Of a DNA stretch of 8,082 nt, positions 1 to 6,111 are shown one piece after another. The position numbers and the translations under genes were made by a program. The DNA comes from Methylocapsa sp. (GTDB lineage Bacteria; Pseudomonadota; Alphaproteobacteria; Rhizobiales; Beijerinckiaceae). Within the stretch, counting starts at the first letter, position 1, and every line of letters starts with the position of its first letter. Location of the stretch: positions 2,745 to 10,826 of the forward strand of contig PLUZ01000514.1 in NCBI GenBank assembly GCA_003162995.1, written 5' to 3'. The notes under the pieces were generated by a model. It did not search any database. It had not been told where the DNA came from and worked only from the letters and a program-made list of their open reading frames with translations.

Positions 1-643
1 CCGCCTCGATCATCCGCTTGGCGAGCAGATAGGTCGCTTCCGCATTGCCGAAGCCCGCATCGATGTCGGCGATGATCGGCACGACATGGGTCTGATAATT
101 GTCGACTGCCGCCAGCAGCGTCTGCTCCTTGGCGCTGTCTCCCGCCTTGCGGGCGGCATCGATCTCGCGGAAGAGGCCGCCGAGCTCGCGGGCGTCCGCC
201 TGGCGCAGGAAGGTGTAAATCTCTTCGATCAGTGCCGGCACGGAGGTCTTCTCGTGCATCGACTGGTCCGGCAGGGGGCCGAAGTCGGACCGGAGCGCGG
301 CGACCATCCAGCCGGACAGATAAATATACCGCCGGTCGGTCGTCCCGAAATGCTTCTTGATGGAGATCATCGTCTGCTGAGCGATGAACCCATGCCAGGC
401 GCCCAGCGACTGGGTGTAAAGGGCGGGATCGGCGTCATAGGCCGCCATGTCCTTGCGCATGATGGCGGCCGTATAACGGGCGACATCGAGCCCCGTCTGG
501 AAACGGTTCTGCAGGCGCATCCGGGCGACCGACTCGGGGTTGATGCCGTCCCATGTGCCGTGCTTCCTTGCGACGAGCTGCTTCACCTCGGCAATATGGC
601 TTTGATATTCGTTGGGCTGGGGGATCTGGCTTTGATAATTCAT
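1..643 (-). CDS. aceA: isocitrate lyase, N-terminal 214 residues (partial)
   Basis: Isocitrate lyase splits isocitrate to glyoxylate and succinate in the cytoplasm, the first step of the glyoxylate shunt used for growth on acetate or other C2 sources. Reading the minus strand from ATG at 643 gives 214 codons open to the window edge. Recognisable blocks are INPESVARMRLQNRFQTGLD, YTAAIMRKDMAAYDADP, YLSGWMVAALRSDFGPLPDQ, EEIYTFLRQADAREL and VVPIIADIDAGFGNAEATYL. These match the Pseudomonas-type lyase of about 530 residues, so roughly 40% is present; the catalytic Cys-Gly-His loop lies beyond the edge. The start is fixed by a stop in the same frame at 667-665, with no other start between, and by GAGG eight bases upstream. 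The N-terminus is odd: residues 3-6 (YQSQ) recur as YQSH ten residues on, from an 11-bp DNA direct repeat. The gene is divergent from a ScfR-type regulator that probably controls it. Identification is firm; the regulatory link is inference. Confidence 0.95.
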   Translation of the reverse strand, partial: MNYQSQIPQPNEYQSHIAEVKQLVARKHGTWDGINPESVARMRLQNRFQTGLDVARYTAAIMRKDMAAYDADPALYTQSLGAWHGFIAQQTMISIKKHFGTTDRRYIYLSGWMVAALRSDFGPLPDQSMHEKTSVPALIEEIYTFLRQADARELGGLFREIDAARKAGDSAKEQTLLAAVDNYQTHVVPIIADIDAGFGNAEATYLLAKRMIEA

Positions 644-687
644 CGGGCGCGCCTCGTCTGGCCTTCAAAGCTGACGGCTTTGCTCAT
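640..687 (-). CDS. possible 15-residue leader peptide overlapping the aceA start
   Basis: On the minus strand, ATG at 687 opens a 15-codon frame (MSKAVSFEGQTRRAR) that stops with TGA at 642-640. The stop overlaps the aceA start codon as ATGA. A strong GGAG stands six bases before this ATG, better than the weaker GAGG in front of aceA itself. What is seen is therefore a good initiation signal and a stop-start overlap, the usual arrangement for translational coupling. The peptide resembles no leader I know and has no run of a single regulatory amino acid, apart from three arginines near the end. It could be a real leader controlling aceA translation, the relic of an older N-terminus separated by a frameshift, or chance. 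Confidence 0.4.
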   Translation of the reverse strand: MSKAVSFEGQTRRAR

Positions 688-730
688 TTCATTCTCCAAT
701 CACAGCATTCACAGAGATTGACAAAGCGTA

Positions 731-756
731 TCAGCAAGGCGGAAATTTTCTGCTGA
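731..756. promoter_or_regulatory. small inverted repeat in the aceA leader/operator region
   Basis: TCAGCA (731-736) and TGCTGA (751-756) are perfect inverted copies separated by 14 bases that contain the AT-rich GGAAATTTTC. If aceA transcription starts near 756 this would be a hairpin at the very 5' end of the mRNA; as DNA it could be a dimer operator. Six-base arms are short, so chance cannot be excluded. Confidence 0.3.
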
Positions 757-762
757 ACTCTG

Positions 763-791
763 GCATAACGAAGAAAATCAGGTCAGCGCAA
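763..791 (-). promoter_or_regulatory. candidate aceA promoter
   Basis: On the minus strand TTGCGC (791-786) is followed after exactly 17 bases by TTATGC (768-763), a weak sigma-70-like pair pointing at aceA. It would start transcription near 756, giving a leader of about 110 bases before the aceA ATG. The match is modest and there is no independent support. Confidence 0.25.
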
Positions 792-819
792 TCCCTAGTG
801 TTACGAATTGAAGTTGTCA

Positions 820-858
820 TGTAACATCTTTACGTTGTAACATTGTATATATGTAAAG
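820..858 (+). promoter_or_regulatory. three TGTAA units at 16-bp steps in the aceA/regulator divergent region
   Basis: TGTAACAT occurs at 820-827 and again at 836-843, and TGTAAAGA starts at 852, so the three units are spaced exactly 16 bp apart. A reverse copy, TGTTAC, lies at 799-804. CTTTAC (828-833) and GTAAAG (853-858) also form an inverted pair. The block ends just before the regulator gene and overlaps the likely promoter area, including the AT-rich TATATA at 846-851. Proteins of this regulator family commonly bind their own promoter and that of the divergent target, so these are candidate operators. The units do not match the RamB motif I recall from Corynebacterium (around TTTGCAAA), so assignment to this regulator is a guess. 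Confidence 0.4.
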
Positions 859-879
859 AAGTTGACCAAATCGAGCCCC

Positions 880-2316
880 ATGGCCACGGTTCCACGCAAA
901 ATCTTCGCCGGCCCGCGCCTCAAGCGGCTGCGCCGGGAGCGCCATCTGACTCAGGCGGCCATGGCCGCCGAGCTCGACGTCTCGCCCAGCTATCTGAACC
1001 TCATGGAGCGCAACCAGCGCCCGATCACGGTCCAGGTGTTGATCAAGCTGACCGACGCCTATGGCATCGATCCGCGCGATTTCATGGAGGTCGAGGGCGA
1101 ACACTCGGCCGGTGAAATCGAGCAAATTCTCGCCGATCCGCTGTTTCGCGAGGCCGGGGTTCCGCGCGCGGAAGTGCGGGACGCGGCCGAGAATTCTCCC
1201 GCTTTGGTCGCCGCCATGGCGCGGCTCTACCGGGCCTATTCGGCGGCGCGGGACGCGACCGAGGCCGGCGCCGCCGCCGGGGCCGACCGCGACCGCGCCG
1301 AACCCGTTCTCGGCGAGAGTCCGATCGACCGGGTCCGTGCCATCCTGCAGGAGGCGCGCAACCATTTCGCCGAACTCGAAGACGCCGCGGAAACCTTCGC
1401 ATCCGAGCTGTCGCTCACCGGCAACGATCTTTTCTCCGCGCTGAGCGAACAGCTTCGCGCCCGCCATGGGATCCGCGTGCGCATTCTGCCCCTCGAGGTC
1501 ATGGGCGACCGGCTGCGCTGGTACGATCATCACCGCCGTCAATTGATGATGTCGGAAGCCGTCGAGCATCCGGGGCGCATCTTTCAGGCGGCCTATCAGC
1601 TGGCGCTGAGCCAATTCGGCGATATTCTCAACGGGATTTCCGTTCGGCTCGAACCCAAGGATGATGTGAGCCGCCGTCTGCTGCGTATCACGCTTGCCAA
1701 TTATTTCGCCGGCGCTTTGATGATGCCTTACGGCCGTTTCCATGAGGCGGCCGAACTCGCCGGCTATGATGTCGAGCTCTTAGCGGCCCGTTTCGGCGCG
1801 AGTTTCGAGCAGGTGGCGCATCGCCTGACAACGCTCGCGCGGCCAACCGCGCGGGGGGTGCCGTTTTTCCTCGTTCGCGTGGATATGGCCGGCAATGTTT
1901 CGAAGCGGTTTTCATCGAGCCGGTTTCCCTTCGCCAATTCGGGCGGCACCTGCCCTTTGTGGAATGTGCACGCGACCTTCGCCGAGCCCGGCCGCATCTT
2001 GACGCAGGTGATCGAACTCACCGACGGCTCGCAATGGTTTTCGATCGCCCGCACGGTGCGGCGCTCGCTCACGCCCTGGGGGGCGCTCGAGCCGCGCTTT
2101 GCGATCGGGCTCGGCTGCGAGATCAAATACGCAAGGCGGCTTGTTTATGCGAAGCGGCTCGACTTCACCGCACTCGACGCGGCCTTGATCGGGATCAACT
2201 GCCGCCTTTGCGACCGTCCGGCCTGCCCGCAACGTGCCGCACCCCCGGCGCTGCGCCCGCTCCTCGTCGACGAGACGATGCGCAGCATCTCGCCCTTTAC
2301 ATTCAGGGATGTGTGA
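880..2316 (+). CDS. XRE-family short-chain fatty acyl-CoA regulator (ScfR/RamB type)
   Basis: This is a cytoplasmic DNA-binding regulator of 478 residues. Residues 11-66 form a Cro/CI helix-turn-helix (RLKRLRRERHLTQAAMAAEL, then SPSYLNLMERNQRPIT). A helical linker follows, then an ImmA/IrrE-like region around residues 190-300 in which no HExxH protease motif is visible. The C-terminal ligand-type domain contains GGTCPLWN and ends in a C-x2-C-x4-C cluster (Cys441, 444, 449) followed by PQRA, the hallmark of the ScfR family. Known relatives include RamB of Corynebacterium and Mycobacterium, which controls glyoxylate-shunt genes, and PccR of Rhodobacter, which controls propionyl-CoA carboxylase and senses acyl-CoA. 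The divergent aceA makes isocitrate lyase the likely target here. The start is uncertain: ATG at 880 fits the family N-terminus but has a poor ribosome site, while an in-frame TTG at 862 would add six residues. Family call firm; ligand and target inferred. Confidence 0.9.
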   Translation: MATVPRKIFAGPRLKRLRRERHLTQAAMAAELDVSPSYLNLMERNQRPITVQVLIKLTDAYGIDPRDFMEVEGEHSAGEIEQILADPLFREAGVPRAEVRDAAENSPALVAAMARLYRAYSAARDATEAGAAAGADRDRAEPVLGESPIDRVRAILQEARNHFAELEDAAETFASELSLTGNDLFSALSEQLRARHGIRVRILPLEVMGDRLRWYDHHRRQLMMSEAVEHPGRIFQAAYQLALSQFGDILNGISVRLEPKDDVSRRLLRITLANYFAGALMMPYGRFHEAAELAGYDVELLAARFGASFEQVAHRLTTLARPTARGVPFFLVRVDMAGNVSKRFSSSRFPFANSGGTCPLWNVHATFAEPGRILTQVIELTDGSQWFSIARTVRRSLTPWGALEPRFAIGLGCEIKYARRLVYAKRLDFTALDAALIGINCRLCDRPACPQRAAPPALRPLLVDETMRSISPFTFRDV

Positions 2317-2355
2317 GGTTACTGCCGCGAGCGAAAGCCCAAGGAGACTTTGTGC

Positions 2356-2763
2356 ATGTATGTGAAAAACGCCCTGACCTTCGCCGATGCCAAACAGATC
2401 GCGGCCGCCGCCGAAGCCGAAGCGCTGAAGAACAATTGGCGCGTGACGATCGCCGTGCTTGACGATGGCGGCAATCTTCTCTTTTTGCAGCGGCTTGACG
2501 AGGCGCCGCTTGGCTCCATTGTCGTCGCCCAGGAAAAGGCGCGCACCGCGCTTTTGTTCAAACGGCCGACGAAAGTCTTCGAGGAGATTATCGCGAGCGG
2601 CCGCACGGCGATGCTCACTTTGCCTGGCGCGACACCGATTGAAGGCGGCCTGCCCTTGCTGAACAATGGTCAAATCATCGGCGCGATCGGCGTATCGGGC
2701 GTGCAATCGCCGCAGGACGCGCAAATCGCTGGGGCTGGTGTCGAGGTGGCGGCGAAATTGTGA
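2356..2763 (+). CDS. GlcG/HbpS family (DUF336) small protein
   Basis: A 135-residue protein of the GlcG/HbpS family, which adopts a PAS-like fold. Family landmarks are VLDDGGNLLFLQRLDEAPLG at about residues 34-53, then KARTALLFKRPTK (61-73), EGGLPLLNNGQIIGAIGVSG (96-115) and the end block QDAQIAGAGVEVA (120-132). Length is normal and there is no signal peptide, so it should be cytoplasmic, unlike the exported haem-binding HbpS branch. ATG at 2356 is preferred over TTG at 2350 because AAGGAG stands nine bases before the ATG. It begins 39 bp after the regulator's stop and is probably co-transcribed. GlcG is named from the E. coli glycolate operon, where its role is unclear; its place beside a glyoxylate-shunt regulator again suggests C2 metabolism. 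Cofactor-binding or redox sensing is possible, but nothing in the sequence shows it. Confidence 0.85.
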   Translation: MYVKNALTFADAKQIAAAAEAEALKNNWRVTIAVLDDGGNLLFLQRLDEAPLGSIVVAQEKARTALLFKRPTKVFEEIIASGRTAMLTLPGATPIEGGLPLLNNGQIIGAIGVSGVQSPQDAQIAGAGVEVAAKL

Positions 2764-2868
2764 ATGGGACAGTGTCGCGGCCTGAACGGGCATTGCCGAT
2801 GGAGCCGGACCAGCGCACGGCGCTCACCGCTTAAACTAAAGTAAGATACGGGACCTGGGAGCGAAACA

Positions 2869-4002
2869 TTGGCACCAGAACTGATCTTCAAAGATGGAAA
2901 CGCCGGGGAACCTCTTCAACTCATTGCGTCCGGTTCCTGGACAGCTGCTCACGCTGCGTCGCTTGAGGAGAAGATAGCGGCAATCAAATTCGAGGCGCCG
3001 GGATCGAGGCGGCTCGACATCGACATCGCAGGCATTGGCGAGCTCGACACATTTGGCGCATGGCTGCTCGAACGCCTTAGCCGCGCTTGCATCGCACATG
3101 GATATGATGCGCGGCTCGTCGAGGTCTCCGGCCGTTTTCGCGGTTTGCTTGATGAGATGCACGCCTGCAGCCGAGACAAGCCTCCCCTCGTCAAGCAAAA
3201 TCCAATCCTCGCCAAACTCGAAGGCCTTGGCGTCGCGGCGACCGAGTTCGGTCAAGACCTCGTCCGTCTGATCGACCTCGTGGGGCGCTTGTGCAGCGCC
3301 ATCGCACTGACGTTCCGGCATCCAAGCAGGTTTCGGTTCGCCTCGACCATCCATCATCTCGATCGGGCCGGCTGGCAAGCGCTGCCGATCATTTTCCTGA
3401 TCACCCTTCTCATTGGAGCGATCATCGCGCAGCAAGGCATTTTCCATTTCCGCAAATTCGGCGCCGGCGATTACGCGGTCGATTTGATCGGCATCCTGGT
3501 GCTGCGCGAACTCGGCGTGCTCATCGTTGCAATCATGGTTGCCGGCCGCTCCGGCAGCTCCTACACGGCGGAACTCGGTTCCATGAAGATGCGCGAGGAG
3601 ATCGACGCACTGCGCACAATGGGTCTCGACCCAGTCGAAGTGCTCATGTTACCGCGGATCGTCGCGCTGGTTTGCGCCATGCCCATCCTCACCTTCTTTG
3701 GCTCCATGTGCGCCCTTTACGGCGGCGGTCTGGTGGCCTGGCTCTATGGCGGAATGAGCCCCCCGATCTATATTGCCCGCCTCAAGGAAGTGGTCACGGT
3801 GACGCATTTCGAGGTCGGCATGATCAAATCGCCATTTATGGCCCTGGTGATCGGCCTCGTCGCTTGCTCGGAAGGACTGCAGGTCGCGGGCAGCGCTGAA
3901 TCGCTCGGCTTGAAGACAACAGCGTCAGTCGTGAAGTCGATCTTCCTGGTGATTGTCATGGATGGATTTTTCGCAATTTTCTTTGCGTCGATCGGAATGT
4001 GA
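2869..4002 (+). CDS. mlaE: STAS-MlaE fused permease of an MCE/Mla lipid transporter
   Basis: The inner-membrane permease of an MCE-type ABC transporter that moves phospholipid or other lipid between inner membrane and periplasm. Of 377 residues, about 1-100 form a STAS domain (the part that is MlaB in E. coli), with the conserved LDT at residues 59-61. The MlaE domain spans about 130-377, with hydrophobic segments near 171-192, 203-226, 262-295, 320-340 and 355-375. The family's cytoplasmic coupling stretch is clear: AGRSGSSYTAELGSMKMREE then IDALRTMGLDPVEVLMLPRI (225-264). The start is TTG at 2869, supported by GGGAG seven bases upstream; no ATG in this frame lies close enough to compete. 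STAS-MlaE fusion is usual in alphaproteobacteria. The ATPase gene follows after three bases. The 105-bp gap behind the glcG-like gene suggests a separate promoter, but I see only a possible minus-10 (TAAGAT, 2842-2847) without a convincing minus-35. Confidence 0.92.
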   Translation: MAPELIFKDGNAGEPLQLIASGSWTAAHAASLEEKIAAIKFEAPGSRRLDIDIAGIGELDTFGAWLLERLSRACIAHGYDARLVEVSGRFRGLLDEMHACSRDKPPLVKQNPILAKLEGLGVAATEFGQDLVRLIDLVGRLCSAIALTFRHPSRFRFASTIHHLDRAGWQALPIIFLITLLIGAIIAQQGIFHFRKFGAGDYAVDLIGILVLRELGVLIVAIMVAGRSGSSYTAELGSMKMREEIDALRTMGLDPVEVLMLPRIVALVCAMPILTFFGSMCALYGGGLVAWLYGGMSPPIYIARLKEVVTVTHFEVGMIKSPFMALVIGLVACSEGLQVAGSAESLGLKTTASVVKSIFLVIVMDGFFAIFFASIGM

Positions 4003-4005
4003 TCG

Positions 4006-4794
4006 ATGGGGTCTTCGCCAGAGCAATCGATCCTCCGGGTCCGCGACCTCGTGGTCGGATTTGGCGATCAAACCGTCCTCGACGGCGTGTCGCTCGACGT
4101 TTACCGCGGTGAGATATTGGGAGTCGTCGGCGCATCCGGCGGCGGCAAATCGGTCCTGATGCGCACGATCATCGGTCTTATCCACAAGTGGCGCGGCAGC
4201 ATCACGGTCTTCGACAAGGACCTCGACCGCGCGTCGCCGGAGGAAATTCGGGCGGTCGAGCGACGATGGGGCATTCTCTTCCAGCAAGGGGCGTTGTTCT
4301 CGTCCTTGACCGCACAGGAAAATGTGCAGTTTCCGATGTGCGAGCATCTCGATCTTTCAAAAGCGCTTCTCGAGGAGGTGGCGGCGGCGAAACTCGAGAT
4401 GGTAGGTATCAGCCCCGGAGACGGGCGCAAATTGCCCGCGGAACTCTCGGGCGGCATGGTCAAACGCGTTGCGCTCGCCCGCGCGCTCGCGCTTGATCCC
4501 GAGATCGTGTTTCTCGACGAGCCGACCTCCGGCCTCGACCCGATAGCCGCTGGCGAGTTCGACTCCCTGATCGGAACGCTACAGCAGACGCTTGGACTGA
4601 CCGTATTCATGGTCACCCATGATCTCGACAGTCTCCATACAGTCTGCAATCGCATCATAGCTCTCGCCGACCGGAAAGTGGTCGCGGCCGGTCCGGTCGC
4701 CGCCATGCTCGCGTGCGAACATCCCTGGGTCAAAGCTTATTTTCGCGGCAAACGCTCCCGTGACATCTCGGGGACGTCTGCGACGACGCATTGA
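4006..4794 (+). CDS. mlaF: ABC transporter ATPase of the MCE/Mla lipid transporter
   Basis: The cytoplasmic ATP-hydrolysing subunit, 262 residues, which drives the MlaE permease. All nucleotide-binding motifs are intact: Walker A GASGGGKS (42-49), Q-loop FQQGALFSSLT (91-101), signature LSGGMVKR (146-153), Walker B IVFLDEP (166-172), D-loop SGLDP (174-178) and switch histidine VTHD (202-205). LSGGMxKR and the GALFxSLT Q-loop are characteristic of the MlaF/Mkl branch rather than of sugar or amino-acid importers. The ATG at 4006 is three bases after the permease stop and lacks a strong ribosome site of its own, so translation is probably coupled. The C-terminal tail after HPWVKAYFRGKR is short and basic, then polar. 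The downstream MlaD gene starts seven bases after this stop. Confidence 0.94.
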   Translation: MGSSPEQSILRVRDLVVGFGDQTVLDGVSLDVYRGEILGVVGASGGGKSVLMRTIIGLIHKWRGSITVFDKDLDRASPEEIRAVERRWGILFQQGALFSSLTAQENVQFPMCEHLDLSKALLEEVAAAKLEMVGISPGDGRKLPAELSGGMVKRVALARALALDPEIVFLDEPTSGLDPIAAGEFDSLIGTLQQTLGLTVFMVTHDLDSLHTVCNRIIALADRKVVAAGPVAAMLACEHPWVKAYFRGKRSRDISGTSATTH

Positions 4795-4801
4795 GGTTTC
4801 G

Positions 4802-5929
4802 ATGGAAACGCACGCGCGCTGTATCCTTATCGGTCTATTCGTGATTGTCGCAAGCCTGGCTGGTTTCGGATTTGTCTATTGGCTGCATGCGACGGGCGGG
4901 CTCGGCGAGCGCACGATCTATCGCGTGCGTTTCGAGAATACGGTCTCCGGCTTGCGGACGGGCGCGGCGGTTTCCTTCAACGGCATCCGCGTCGGCGAAG
5001 TCACCAATCTTCAGTTGAACCCTGGGAACCCGGGTCAGGTATTCGTGACGATCGCCATCGATACGGGAACGCCAGTCCGCTCCGACACCCAGGCGCGGAT
5101 CGATGTGCAGGGCCTCATGGGCAGTCCGTCGATCGCCCTCAGCGGCGGTTCGCCCAATCTGCCTGCGCCTGCGGCATCTAAGGGAGAACCGCCATTGCTT
5201 GTCGCAGACGCCTCAGCCGGTCAAGATTTGACGCAGTCGGCTCGCGAGGTGCTCGGCCGGATCGACAAGATTCTCGCCGAAAATTCCAATTCGCTTCACG
5301 ACACGATCGCGAATTTCGATACGTTTTCCGCGGCCCTCGCGCGCAATTCGAAAGGCATCGACACAATCCTCGCCGGTCTCGAGAAGACATTTGGCGGCGA
5401 GACGTCGAAGGGCCCTCTGCCCACATACGATCTGACTGCTTCGCAAGTTGCCGTTGCACCTTCCAAAAAGCCCGGCAAAGAGCTTGTGGTCGCAGATCCG
5501 ACGACCTCGGTCAGGAACGACACGCAAAGAATCATTGTCGTCGCAAGCGACGGACAAAGCTCGTTCTTGGACAATGCGCAATGGGCCGATAGCACGCCGA
5601 AGCTTCTTCAAGCCAAAATCATCCAGAGCCTGGAAAACGCGAATTTCTTGGCCGGGGTCGGACGCCCCTCCGATGGTTTAACCAATGATTACCAGCTTCT
5701 CATCGATTTGCGCAGCTTTCAGATCTCGCTTGTTTCTCCGCCTAAGGCCGAAATCACATTCATGGCCCAGATCGCGACGCCAAAAGGACGGATCATAGAC
5801 GGCCGTTTGTTTCACGGCGAAGCGCCGGTCAAAGCCATGGACCCGGCCTCGGCGATCGAAGCGTTGAATCAGGCCTTCACACAGAGCGCCGCTGAGCTCG
5901 TCCGATGGACCGCGCAAAAGATGCTATGA
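4802..5929 (+). CDS. mlaD: MlaD (MCE-domain) protein with C-terminal PqiC-like auxiliary domain
   Basis: The periplasmic substrate-binding subunit, 375 residues, anchored in the inner membrane by one N-terminal helix (about 8-28). The MCE domain follows (about 38-115), with VSGLRTGAAVSFNGIRVGEV and VQGLMGSPSIALSGG as its landmarks. Residues 140-200 are mostly helical and polar, as in the tail of MlaD proteins. From about 207 the sequence changes to what looks like the ABC-type transport auxiliary domain (PqiC/DUF330): PTYDL, then QRIIVVASD (242-250), NAQWADSTPKLLQAKIIQSL (258-277), DYQLLIDLRSFQI (296-308) and a final helix AIEALNQAFTQSAAELVRWT. That domain is normally a separate outer-membrane lipoprotein; here no lipobox or second signal peptide precedes it. 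ATG at 4802 is chosen over an in-frame GTG at 4760 that would overlap the ATPase gene. MlaD assignment is firm; the auxiliary-domain call rests on motif recall. Confidence 0.88.
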   Translation: METHARCILIGLFVIVASLAGFGFVYWLHATGGLGERTIYRVRFENTVSGLRTGAAVSFNGIRVGEVTNLQLNPGNPGQVFVTIAIDTGTPVRSDTQARIDVQGLMGSPSIALSGGSPNLPAPAASKGEPPLLVADASAGQDLTQSAREVLGRIDKILAENSNSLHDTIANFDTFSAALARNSKGIDTILAGLEKTFGGETSKGPLPTYDLTASQVAVAPSKKPGKELVVADPTTSVRNDTQRIIVVASDGQSSFLDNAQWADSTPKLLQAKIIQSLENANFLAGVGRPSDGLTNDYQLLIDLRSFQISLVSPPKAEITFMAQIATPKGRIIDGRLFHGEAPVKAMDPASAIEALNQAFTQSAAELVRWTAQKML

Positions 5930-6111
5930 TGATGATGCAACGGCACTAGTAGTACCCTTCTAGACCAGCTAGCCAAGCCGACTCTTACCGAACCGGACAA
6001 AAGACAAACCCCGCGCCTTGCGCGCGTAAGTTTCTCTATCGTACCGCAACCTTTCACGTGAAACAGTGTGGTGGTAAAACCATCAGATGTTTCGAAACGG
6101 AGAAACTTAAG
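5930..6111. other. intergenic region with CTAG cluster and weak hairpin
   Basis: This 182-base gap follows the lipid-transporter operon. It contains three CTAG tetranucleotides within 27 bases (5946-5949, 5960-5963, 5969-5972), a small GC hairpin CGCGC-CTT-GCGCG (6012-6024) followed by a weak T-rich stretch, and a parS-like palindrome (listed separately). The hairpin could end the mla operon transcript but is short. No convincing promoter for the downstream small ORF is visible. Confidence 0.4.
6050..6065. other. parS-like ParB binding site
   Basis: The 16 bases here match the widely conserved parS consensus TGTTTCACGTGAAACA at 14 positions; only the two leftmost bases differ (CC instead of TG). 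The core TTTCACGTGAAA (6052-6063) is a perfect 12-base palindrome. In most bacteria ParB binds such sites, spreads along nearby DNA and acts with ParA to segregate the replication origin region; sites usually cluster within some tens of kilobases of the origin. It sits in an intergenic gap, though sites inside genes are also common. The match is seen; function is inferred. Confidence 0.6.

Noticed and set aside
86..721. Plus-strand open frame of 211 codons over aceA
   Set aside because: Antisense to isocitrate lyase, whose conserved blocks are unmistakable on the minus strand.
799..858. Plasmid-type iterons
   Set aside because: Only three short units next to a divergent promoter and no replication initiator gene; a transcriptional operator is simpler.
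817..1743. Minus-strand open frame of 308 codons over the regulator gene
   Set aside because: Antisense shadow of the ScfR-type gene; the sense strand carries clear helix-turn-helix and cysteine-cluster motifs.
880..2316. Active ImmA/IrrE metalloprotease in the regulator
   Set aside because: The domain region lacks a visible HExxH zinc motif, so protease activity is not supported.
1912..2793. Minus-strand open frame of 293 codons
   Set aside because: Spans the 3' end of the regulator, a gap and the GlcG-like gene on the opposite strand; not compatible with those stronger calls.
2764..2868. Terminator or promoter between the GlcG-like gene and mlaE
   Set aside because: The only hairpin (AGCGC-ACG-GCGCT, 2812-2824) has a five-base stem and no T run, and the possible minus-10 TAAGAT has no fitting minus-35.
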